Translations under genes and position numbers: made by a program | Assembly: GCA_910575005.1 (NCBI GenBank) | Contig: CAJTCL010000005.1 | Span: 183,101 to 247,100, forward strand | Direction: 5' to 3' | DNA length: 64,000 nt | From: Lachnospiraceae bacterium | Lineage (GTDB): Bacteria; Bacillota; Clostridia; Lachnospirales; Lachnospiraceae | Notes under the pieces: model-generated | Seen by the model: the letters and a program-made list of their open reading frames with translations, nothing else | Databases searched by the model: none | Told to the model about the DNA's origin: nothing | Shown here: positions 41,199-48,692 of the stretch, one piece after another | Layout: every line of letters starts with the position of its first letter | Numbering within the stretch: the first letter of the stretch is position 1

Positions 41199-42518
41199 TC
41201 ACAAAAGACTCTCCGTTCCATTCATTTCCACTACCTGATAAGGAATCTGTACCACAAAGGTGCTGCCGCTATGAATATTTCCACATTGTGAATTTACTGT
41301 GACGCTGCCGCCATGACGTTTGAGTATCTCCCTGGTCAGATATAATCCAATTCCAGAGCCTTCTGTCTCCTGAACTTCCTTCGCCTCCCCACGATAAAAA
41401 CGCTGAAAAATCTTATGGTAATCCTTCTTAGAAATACCGATCCCAAAATCTTCAAATTCAATTCGCACAAATGTGGTACGCCGCATCATACGAATGCAGA
41501 TCTTACTGCCTATTGGACTATACTTTATGGCATTTTCTAAAATGTTGATAAAGGCCTCACAGATCCACTTCACATCATGGCAGATCATGATAGAAGCCAA
41601 ATCTTGACTTTCCTCAAATTCTAAGGCAATCTGCTTTGCTTCTGCTCTCAGATATACGCGATTCACCGCAGACACCAATGTCTCAAGCAGATCCGCAGAT
41701 TTTGGCACAATTTGAATCATTCCAGTCTCCATCCGAGAAATATTTATCAGTGCCCCTACTAAATTTTCCAATCCACAAATTTGTCTGCTGCACTGTGCAA
41801 GAAACTCTTGCTGTTCCTGCTCGCTTAAATCCTCTTGATTTAAAATCTCAACACAAGCTTTCATTCCGGCAATCGGCGTCTTAAGCTGATGAGAAATATC
41901 TGTGACAAAACTTCTGGTCTGTTCCTTTTCCTGTCGCAAATGCTCTTCATGAAACCGAAGCTGTTCACTCAATTCTGAGAACTGCAGTACAATTCGCTCA
42001 ATTTCTGTCTCTCTGTCCTCCAGCCTTTCCACAAAATCTGTCTCATAAATATGTTTGGAAAATTGATTCAATATCTGTGACAATTCGTTTAAATCCTGTC
42101 TATGCCGTATGTTCCACTGTCTATGGATCCAGTATAAACAAAGTAAATAGATAAAAAAGATTACAAAAGAGACCAGAATGATATTTCGGATGGATTCTCT
42201 CAATTCCAACTGAAACCAATTATCCTGATCTTCCAAATAACCATAAGATTTTAATTGCTGTCGTCCGGCTTCACCATTAGACTTCTCCACACCCTTTAAA
42301 AGCTCAACCGCTGTATAAAGACTGTCTCTGCCCTCCTGCTGCCCTTGCAGCATAACTGCAAGAATATCTATTTTTTCCTGGTATTGATGTTTTTGTAGTG
42401 CGATCAAACCACAATCCATAAAGATGATAGCTGCCATACCTGCCAAAATCGGAATCCACATGCTCCTCGCATACATTTTTCTTCTCTGCCAAATATCTGC
42501 GAATATATTTTTTTTCAT
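41199..42518 (-). CDS. Sensor histidine kinase (OmpR-type two-component system)
   Basis: A 439-residue membrane kinase: TM1 (about residues 20-38), an extracytoplasmic domain of about 80 residues, TM2 (about 118-140), a HAMP-like linker, and the HisKA core with H-box DISHQLKTPIAGMKA. The ATP-binding domain has N-box FINILENAIKYSP, G1 DFGIGIS, F-box IFQRFYRG and G2 GSGIGLYLTREI. Its start overlaps the response regulator stop by four bases. The SHQLKTP form of the H-box is frequent in kinases paired with FtsX-type ABC systems, and one lies 3 kb downstream, but nptA is the immediate operon partner. Confidence 0.95.
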   Translation of the reverse strand: MKKNIFADIWQRRKMYARSMWIPILAGMAAIIFMDCGLIALQKHQYQEKIDILAVMLQGQQEGRDSLYTAVELLKGVEKSNGEAGRQQLKSYGYLEDQDNWFQLELRESIRNIILVSFVIFFIYLLCLYWIHRQWNIRHRQDLNELSQILNQFSKHIYETDFVERLEDRETEIERIVLQFSELSEQLRFHEEHLRQEKEQTRSFVTDISHQLKTPIAGMKACVEILNQEDLSEQEQQEFLAQCSRQICGLENLVGALINISRMETGMIQIVPKSADLLETLVSAVNRVYLRAEAKQIALEFEESQDLASIMICHDVKWICEAFINILENAIKYSPIGSKICIRMMRRTTFVRIEFEDFGIGISKKDYHKIFQRFYRGEAKEVQETEGSGIGLYLTREILKRHGGSVTVNSQCGNIHSGSTFVVQIPYQVVEMNGTESLL

Positions 42519-43210
42519 TTACGGCACTCCTTATCCCAGAGATAACCAATGCCTCTCACATTTTTAATATATTCTGGCTTTGAGCTGTCCTCCTCAATCT
42601 TCTCCCGCAGCCTGCGGATATTTACTGCAATGGTATTTTCGTCTACATAATCACCTTCCATATCAAAAAGCTGCTCTAATAACTGATTTTTCGACAAAAT
42701 TTGTCTTGGATGGCTCATAAAAGCCCGCAGCAGTTTCCACTCATTCTTCGTCAGAGAAACTTCTCTGCCAGCAACCAAAACCCGCATTCCCTTGACATAA
42801 AAACAGATATTCCCTGATTCAATCCGCTCCTCCTCCATGCCCTGCTGTTTTTTAAAATAAGCAGAAACCTTAAGCTTTAATACAGACAAACTGAATGGCT
42901 TGGTAATATAATCATCAGCTCCTGATTCATATCCCATCACCTGGTCAATCTCCTGATCTAATGCAGTCAGAAAAATAATATGCAGGCTGCTCTGACAACG
43001 AATCTTCTTCACAAACTCCAGTCCATTTCCATCTGGCAGTGTAATATCACAGATCATAAGCTGTATTTCATGATCTTCAAAAGCCTTCTGTGCCTCTGCA
43101 ATGGTTTTACATGAAAATACCAGATACCCCTCCTTTTTCAAAGTAAAGCTAACTCCCCGATTGATGCTTTCATCATCCTCCAGCAATAATATTGAGTTCA
43201 AAACATCCAT
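42515..43210 (-). CDS. OmpR/PhoB-family response regulator
   Basis: A 231-residue regulator: receiver domain (LLLEDDESINRG start, phospho-acceptor Asp in MICDITLPDGNG near residue 52, TAL and KPFS motifs) and a C-terminal winged helix (LTKNEWKLLRAFMSHPRQILSK... VNIRRLREKIEE). The ATG at 43210 is preferred over an in-frame TTG at 43216. It lies 12 bp after nptA and overlaps the kinase gene, so nptA, regulator and kinase are likely one transcript. Confidence 0.95.
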   Translation of the reverse strand: MDVLNSILLLEDDESINRGVSFTLKKEGYLVFSCKTIAEAQKAFEDHEIQLMICDITLPDGNGLEFVKKIRCQSSLHIIFLTALDQEIDQVMGYESGADDYITKPFSLSVLKLKVSAYFKKQQGMEEERIESGNICFYVKGMRVLVAGREVSLTKNEWKLLRAFMSHPRQILSKNQLLEQLFDMEGDYVDENTIAVNIRRLREKIEEDSSKPEYIKNVRGIGYLWDKECRK

Positions 43211-43222
43211 CTCCAATTCCTG

Positions 43223-44860
43223 TTATGTATCGGCGGCCATCTGCATTTCCTTTGCTAACTCCAGGGCATGATCTCCAATACGCTTAAAATCCGTCAGCAT
43301 CTCTGAATATACCATACATGCCTCCACCGAACAGATTCCCCTGCGCATCCGCTCTGCCAGAGCTTCCCTGTACTGTACCGCCATGTCATTCATATTCTGC
43401 CCCAGCCATGCCACCTTCTCCGTCCACTCAGTACCTCCCATCCCTGATTTATCAAGTGTCTCAAAAAACACCTGCAACACCTGTTCCATCCGTTCCATCT
43501 CTGCCTGTGCCTCTTTGGAAAATTTAATCTTTTTCTCTTGTAGAACACTGGTATATTCTGCAATATTTAAAGCACAATCCCCAATCTGCTCCACATTTCC
43601 TGCAATTTTATAATACTGATTGGCAATAAAGATATCCTTCTCATTCGGTTCGTTGCCAATCGTCTTAGAAATATGCTGAGAAATCTCTTTATTGAGGTAA
43701 TCAATATATTGTTCTGTCTCATTTACTTCTTCAAGCCGTTCCTCATCTCCCACACGAAATGCCCAAAATGCCTTATCTACATTATATTCCACCATCTCCA
43801 GCATCCGCATCACTTCCTGGTGAACCTGATTTAGATAAATGGCTGAGGTTCCCATCTTTCCGCCTGCTGGCTGTCCTGCTGGCTGTAAATATTCCACATG
43901 CTTCTCCTGCCTATGGTCTGTTTTCTGATTTGGAATGATCTTTTCTGTAATGACTGCCAGCCATTCTCCCACAGGAAACAGCAGCAAAGCTGTTAGAATA
44001 TTAAATAAGGTATGTATCATCGCAATCTGCGCCTTTGCAGAATCGATCATCAAGTTTTCCATCAACGGCACCAATGGCGTCCACCTACATATCCCTATAA
44101 ATATAACAGTTCCAAATATATTAAAAATCAGATGAACACTAGCAGCACGTTTCGCGTTCTGACTGCCTCCCACAGATGCCAACAGAGCTGTAATACACGT
44201 GCCAATATTATTTCCAAACAGTACAAACACTGCTCCTTCCAGGCTCACCAATCCTTCCATAGCCATTGCCTGTAAAATCGCTACTGATACAGAGGAAGAC
44301 TGGACGATCGCTGTCATTATAGTACCCACCGGCACCCCTAAAAATGGATTGGAAAAATACTCTATAAAACCTATAATACCTTGAGAACCATGTAAAGACA
44401 ACATAGCGGTCATAATCATGTCCATTCCTAAAAATAATATACCAAGACCAGCAATAATCTGTCCTGCATAGACACAACGTGGTTTCTTAAAAAAAATAAC
44501 CAATACTACTCCCACAAAAACGATCAATGGAGCCAACACACCTGCATCTATGGCAATGAGCTGACTGGTAACGGTAGTTCCGATATTTGCTCCTATGATT
44601 ATCCACATTGCCTGACGCAAGGTCATCATTTCAGAATTGACAAATCCAACTACCATCACGGTAGTTGCTGTAGAAGATTGCACCAATGCTGTAATTGCCG
44701 CTCCTGCTGCCATTCCCAAAAAACGATTTGCTGTCAAACGCTTTAAAAACTGCTGCATCTGGTTTCCTGCCGCGGCCTCAAGTCCTCCGCTCATCATTTG
44801 CATCCCATACAAAAAGAGTGCCAAACCTCCCAGTAAACTTATAATCTCTCTTGTACTCAT
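43223..44860 (-). CDS. Na/Pi cotransporter family protein with PhoU-like domain
   Basis: A 545-residue membrane protein of the NptA/YjbB family. Two inverted Na/Pi repeats each carry the QSS motif: ALVQSSTATTVMVVGF near residue 60 and AIVQSSSVSVAILQAM near 190. A C-terminal cytosolic PhoU-like helical domain spans about 340-540. It is expected to move phosphate with sodium, in some species outward. It leads an operon with a response regulator and histidine kinase. Two palindromes in the leader and a sigma-A promoter at 44997-45025 are visible. Whether the two-component system senses phosphate is unknown. Confidence 0.92.
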   Translation of the reverse strand: MSTREIISLLGGLALFLYGMQMMSGGLEAAAGNQMQQFLKRLTANRFLGMAAGAAITALVQSSTATTVMVVGFVNSEMMTLRQAMWIIIGANIGTTVTSQLIAIDAGVLAPLIVFVGVVLVIFFKKPRCVYAGQIIAGLGILFLGMDMIMTAMLSLHGSQGIIGFIEYFSNPFLGVPVGTIMTAIVQSSSVSVAILQAMAMEGLVSLEGAVFVLFGNNIGTCITALLASVGGSQNAKRAASVHLIFNIFGTVIFIGICRWTPLVPLMENLMIDSAKAQIAMIHTLFNILTALLLFPVGEWLAVITEKIIPNQKTDHRQEKHVEYLQPAGQPAGGKMGTSAIYLNQVHQEVMRMLEMVEYNVDKAFWAFRVGDEERLEEVNETEQYIDYLNKEISQHISKTIGNEPNEKDIFIANQYYKIAGNVEQIGDCALNIAEYTSVLQEKKIKFSKEAQAEMERMEQVLQVFFETLDKSGMGGTEWTEKVAWLGQNMNDMAVQYREALAERMRRGICSVEACMVYSEMLTDFKRIGDHALELAKEMQMAADT

Positions 44861-44873
44861 TTGTGATTATCTC

Positions 44874-44971
44874 CCATGCAAAATTGCATGGTCTTTCCTA
44901 TTATTCAAGAATATTTTCGGCAAATTTTCGGTTTAATGCCGATTATTTACTGACATAAATCATTTTATGTC
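44874..44971. promoter_or_regulatory. Two palindromes in the nptA leader
   Basis: CCATGCAA-AA-TTGCATGG (44874-44891) and GACATAAA-TCAT-TTTATGTC (44952-44971) are both perfect. They lie between the nptA promoter and start codon. Either could be an operator for the linked response regulator or a leader hairpin. Confidence 0.45.
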
Positions 44972-44996
44972 CTTACAATCTGCCAAAGTTTCTATC

Positions 44997-45025
44997 AGAA
45001 TAACAATTTTTTCACAGAACGTCAA
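44997..45025 (-). promoter_or_regulatory. nptA operon promoter
   Basis: On the minus strand TTGACG (45025-45020), a 17-bp spacer and TATTCT (45002-44997). The leader to nptA would be about 130 bases and contains two palindromes. Confidence 0.6.
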
Positions 45026-45072
45026 TCTTCCTGACAGTTCCTTAGCATTTTCTTATCTTTATCTCCTCCTGA

Positions 45073-45573
45073 TTATTCAGATATGGCAAAAGCTTTTTCT
45101 AAATGCTTGATGATTACAGACGCAAGGATTCCGATCAACACTCCTGCCACTGTTCCTGACAAGATCAAAATAGGAAGATAATACAACAGGCTGGCAGTTT
45201 CCACTACCACAATGGCAACCAAAATTTGACCTATATTGTGAAATACTCCTCCTAACACACTCACACCTGTCACTGAAAAAAACTTGAATTTTTTAGCCAA
45301 TACCATTACCCCCAGGCTCAAGGTTCCGCCTGCAAGACTGTAAATCATGCTTGCTGGATTCCCAAATGTAAATCCTGTCAACACAATCCGTACCAGTGAT
45401 AGAATACATGCTGCCTTTACACTCGTTAAATACAAGGCCACAATCACAACCAGATTTGCCAATCCTAGCTTTACGCCAGCAATGCCAATATTTATCGGCA
45501 AAAGACTTTCAATATAAGAAAATACAAATGCAAGAGCTGTAAACATTCCTGTATAGGCAATCTTTTTTGTCAT
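45073..45573 (-). CDS. Gx transporter family protein (heptaprenyl diphosphate synthase component I-like)
   Basis: A 166-residue membrane protein with about five helices, carrying GMFTALAFVFSYIESLLPIN and LGLANLVVIVALYLTSVKA, then FGNPASMIYSLAGGTLSLG and GGVFHNIGQILVA. The family name comes from distant similarity to a heptaprenyl diphosphate synthase subunit and to ECF-type substrate-binding folds; no enzymatic residues are evident. It is regularly found next to NusG_II and ApbE genes, as here, in loci linked to membrane redox chemistry. The start is the ATG at 45573 after AAGGAG; the previous gene stops 24 bp upstream. Confidence 0.85.
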   Translation of the reverse strand: MTKKIAYTGMFTALAFVFSYIESLLPINIGIAGVKLGLANLVVIVALYLTSVKAACILSLVRIVLTGFTFGNPASMIYSLAGGTLSLGVMVLAKKFKFFSVTGVSVLGGVFHNIGQILVAIVVVETASLLYYLPILILSGTVAGVLIGILASVIIKHLEKAFAISE

Positions 45574-45597
45574 AGACATCTCCTTCTTTGTCACAGC

Positions 45598-45972
45598 CTA
45601 ATTGGTGGCGGCATCAACCTCGGATTTCTCACCATTTTCAATTTCCACCACCACCTGATTGGGCAGACATACTAGATTTTCTCCTTTTCCTCTTACTGGA
45701 CGATGCTTGACACAAATCTTATCTGGACAGGAAGCTTCTGTGATATCTGCCTTTCCCTCTCGAATCTGCAAAATATTATAACTGCCATTTTCCAATGAAA
45801 GTTCTACTACTGTATCTTGTGACAATGGATAACGCCCCTGTTCCTCCCCCTTCACATAGACTACAGCCTCTGCTTCTCTTGTACTGAGTTTAGAATACAG
45901 CGATATGGAGACAAAAGCAGCAAAGGCAGTCATTAATAACACCACAATCAAAATGACATCATTTTTCTTCAT
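45598..45972 (-). CDS. NusG domain II-containing exported protein
   Basis: A 124-residue protein with an N-terminal membrane anchor (VILIVVLLMTAFAAFVSISLY) and an external NusG_II beta domain: VYVKGEEQGRYPLSQDTVV, ADITEASCPDKICVKHRPV with two Cys residues, and LVCLPNQVVVEIE. The paired cysteines (SCPDKIC) are typical. The role is not defined, but genes of this type cluster with ApbE, Rnf/Nqr-like or extracellular electron transfer genes. The ATG at 45972 overlaps the apbE stop. The longer open frame reading back to 46203 is antisense-like sequence within apbE and is rejected. Confidence 0.85.
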   Translation of the reverse strand: MKKNDVILIVVLLMTAFAAFVSISLYSKLSTREAEAVVYVKGEEQGRYPLSQDTVVELSLENGSYNILQIREGKADITEASCPDKICVKHRPVRGKGENLVCLPNQVVVEIENGEKSEVDAATN

Positions 45973-47014
45973 TGGCCTTCCATCCGCTGGAAGTGCGGAT
46001 TTCACCATCCTTTCCAATCCACATCGCTTCCACATCCTTAAGACTTTCCACCAAGGACAGCCCCTCCTCAAATTCCATCGTAAACAGCGCTGTGGAGAGT
46101 GCATCTGCTCTGCCAGAATCTTTTGACAACACAGACACAGAAGCGAAATATTCTGGCGGCATCTCGGTCCCTGGATCAATAATATGGCAATAACGCTTTC
46201 CATCTACCTCATAATATCTCTGATAATCTCCACTAGTGACTATACTTTGATCTGCAATATCTACGGTGCACAAATAGGCTTTTGCGCTTTCCTGGTCTGG
46301 GTTTTCCACTCCTACCCGCCAAGGCTTTTCGTCTATTTTACCTCCAACTGCACAGACATTGCCGCCCACGCTGATCAACACATGCTCCATGCCAAGTTCC
46401 TTTGCATACTCTGCTAGACGCTGAACCGCATAACCCTTGCCAATGCCACCCACATCTAATGACATTTCTCGATCGGAGAGAAACACGGTAGAAGCATCCT
46501 CATCCAAAATAATTTTATCCATATCCGTATGCTGTGCTCGTTTGGAGAGCTCCTCCATAGATGGCAGCTTAGCCTGCTTTGGATTTGTGATCCCCTGTTC
46601 CCGACAATCATGCCATAGAGAAAGCACACTGCCATATGCAATTTGAAACTTTCCTTGTGTCTGCTCATACATTTCCCTGCCAAGCCTAAGAAGATTGATC
46701 AACTCTGGTTCCACTTTCACTGCCTTCACTCCCGCAGCATCATTGATAGTCTTAACATTATTGATGCCTTCATAGGTATGGTAAATATCATAGAGCTGAT
46801 GATAATATAAAAGTTTTTCTTTTAACAATTGCATCTGATCTGAAAATTCTTCCTCGCTGGCGGCATATGAGGTGACAGTAGTCACTGTATCAAAACAATC
46901 AAAAAACTGCCCTTGATATTGTTGTAATTTCCCATTTCGACCATACAGGCAGAAGGCTCCTGCAAACACGATAATACCAACTGCCAAAAATATGGCGCCA
47001 TATACTTTTTTCAC
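45959..47014 (-). CDS. apbE: FAD:protein FMN transferase ApbE
   Basis: Attaches FMN covalently to Thr/Ser of exported redox proteins, using FAD and Mg2+. A membrane or signal anchor (about residues 5-20) precedes the ApbE fold, with SLDVGGIGKGYAVQRL, VLISVGGNVCAVGG, HIIDPGTEMPP and SGRADALSTALFTM all in place. The canonical Pro-Thr-Gly after the His region is altered to Gly-Thr-Glu. GGAGG lies inside the frame, so the GTG at 47014 is the more likely start than the ATG at 47026. It is followed by NusG_II and Gx-transporter genes. The flavinylated target (usually an FMN_bind-domain protein) is not in the window. Confidence 0.93.
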   Translation of the reverse strand: MKKVYGAIFLAVGIIVFAGAFCLYGRNGKLQQYQGQFFDCFDTVTTVTSYAASEEEFSDQMQLLKEKLLYYHQLYDIYHTYEGINNVKTINDAAGVKAVKVEPELINLLRLGREMYEQTQGKFQIAYGSVLSLWHDCREQGITNPKQAKLPSMEELSKRAQHTDMDKIILDEDASTVFLSDREMSLDVGGIGKGYAVQRLAEYAKELGMEHVLISVGGNVCAVGGKIDEKPWRVGVENPDQESAKAYLCTVDIADQSIVTSGDYQRYYEVDGKRYCHIIDPGTEMPPEYFASVSVLSKDSGRADALSTALFTMEFEEGLSLVESLKDVEAMWIGKDGEIRTSSGWKANEEK

Positions 47015-47026
47015 AGCCTCCTCCAT

Positions 47027-47336
47027 TCTGTCTGAACATATAACAAAGCATTCTACATCACAATTCTACGATCGTGGCAGATTGTTCTAACAACATATTC
47101 CCTTTCCACCACAATGCACTCCTTAGCGAAACGCTTTTATCATCTAGGAAACCCAAAGAAATTTCCTAGATGATAAGAAAATATGCTTTGCTCCTATAAA
47201 ACGCTACCAGCGTTTTAATGGCAGTACATGGTCTGCTACTGCAGCATCTATCTCTCCATGTGCCAGTATAAAAGCAAAGCATTCTTATTTTCATTTTATG
47301 ATAAAAACAAAAGTATCTGGTTTACTATCACTCAAA
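47027..47336. repeat. Intergenic region with three nested hairpins (possible repeat element)
   Basis: The region contains AGCG-AAA-CGCT (about 47125-47135), a perfect 15-bp stem TTATCATCTAGGAAA (47137-47151) with 47162-47176, and AAAACGCT-ACC-AGCGTTTT (47198-47216). The last can terminate the minus-strand prsA-like transcript. The reverse complement of about 47137-47235 shows interrupted similarity to 63050-63145, suggesting a dispersed intergenic element. No open frame is credible. Confidence 0.5.
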
Positions 47337-48545
47337 TTATTTCTGATCGGATGAGGCCTCAGATTCATCCTTATTATCAGTGGTATCTGAATTTTCTTCA
47401 CTGTCAGAGGTGTCCTTGGCATCTGAATTTTCTTCACTGTCAGAAGTGTTATTGGCATCTGAACCTTCCTCATTGCCAGACGCATCCTCACCATCAGAAC
47501 CTTCTTCCGAAGTGTCTGTATTCTCTTCCGAAGTCTCCTGCTTAATGGTAAACAGGTCGTCAAATTTTACCTTGGCCCATTCCTTTTCGTTCAGCTCAAA
47601 TTTGATATCTTCCTTATATTTATCACACACTTCCTTGTAGTGATCATTTTTGCGCTCCTGGACAATGGACTCTTTCTTACTCTCCGTCTTCTCCTTATCA
47701 AAAGTACTGTCCATACGAACTACATAGAAGTTTTCATCTGTGGTGATCACCTTGCTGATCTGGCCTTCTTTGAGCTTATTTGCTGCCTCAATCACCGCAT
47801 CATCTAGGGTGTAGCTCTCATCCTTCTCTCCATAAGAATATTCAGAAACCTCATAGCCTGCATCCTCCGCAGCCTTTTTAAAATCATCTTTTGCAGATTT
47901 CTGAAATGCTTTTACTTGCTCCTCGATATTTTTCTTCTCTTCGTCCGTGTATTCCTTGGTCTCTCCCTCCTCATCCGTCGTCGATTTACTGTTTACACTG
48001 ACATAACTGATGGTTTTCTGGGCTGCTTCCTCATCGCTGACCTTTGTATCTACCTCTGCATCCATCTCCTTACGCATTTTAGATTGAATGGTATTCAGAC
48101 GCAGCATTTCCTTGACATATTCCTCACTAGCGCCCATCTGCTGGATGGCCTTTTTAGAATTATCCTCCATAAACTTTTTGGCTGCCTCATCCATTGCTGC
48201 TAATTCTTCATCTGTAATCTCTACTTTATAGTCAGCCATATGCTTTTCCAACAAATAAAATTCTTCGATGCTTTCCGCAACATTCTTCTTTACGGAAGTC
48301 TGCATATCTGTTCCATCCCCAAATACATCCTGAGACCACATGCCGGTCCCAAACATTGAGGAAAACTGTGCATCATAAATTGCCTGCTGATATCTAGCCA
48401 TAAAGTTCATAAATCCAAGGGAAATCTCCTGTCCATCTAGTGTGGCACCAGTCTTATTCCCATCAATACTGCTGCCGCATCCTGTAAATACGGACACTCC
48501 CAATGCTGCCGCCAATAACAGAGGCAATAATCTTCTTACCTTCAT
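47337..48545 (-). CDS. PrsA/SurA-like foldase lipoprotein
   Basis: A 402-residue lipoprotein. Signal peptide with lipobox FTGC (Cys near residue 23), then a SurA-type helical N-domain (MNFMARYQQAIYDAQ..., VKKNVAESIEEFYLLEKHM) and a parvulin-like segment (SYVSVNSKST..., LKEGQISKVITTDENFYVVRM) that is only weakly conserved. The last 60 residues are an acidic tail of near-identical Asp-Ser-Glu-Glu-Asn-Ser-Asp repeats. It probably assists folding of exported proteins. The ATG at 48545 follows GGAGG by five bases. It is downstream of mfd on the same strand, where Bacillus subtilis carries spoVT. Confidence 0.82.
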   Translation of the reverse strand: MKVRRLLPLLLAAALGVSVFTGCGSSIDGNKTGATLDGQEISLGFMNFMARYQQAIYDAQFSSMFGTGMWSQDVFGDGTDMQTSVKKNVAESIEEFYLLEKHMADYKVEITDEELAAMDEAAKKFMEDNSKKAIQQMGASEEYVKEMLRLNTIQSKMRKEMDAEVDTKVSDEEAAQKTISYVSVNSKSTTDEEGETKEYTDEEKKNIEEQVKAFQKSAKDDFKKAAEDAGYEVSEYSYGEKDESYTLDDAVIEAANKLKEGQISKVITTDENFYVVRMDSTFDKEKTESKKESIVQERKNDHYKEVCDKYKEDIKFELNEKEWAKVKFDDLFTIKQETSEENTDTSEEGSDGEDASGNEEGSDANNTSDSEENSDAKDTSDSEENSDTTDNKDESEASSDQK

Positions 48546-48692
48546 AACATCCTCCTGTGTATCTCTATATTCTTTCGGCACAGCAAGCCTGCTGGCGAAA
48601 TTTTCTTACCGAACAATCTCCGGCACATTTAGTAACATTATAGTTCTTTTTGAAGATGGTAGCAACTATTTTTCTTTGATTTCACGGATTTT

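Noticed and set aside
45973..46203. N-terminal extension of the NusG_II protein
   Set aside because: The extension lies inside apbE in another frame, is Trp/Cys/Arg-rich and lacks a start site; the ATG at 45972 fits the family.
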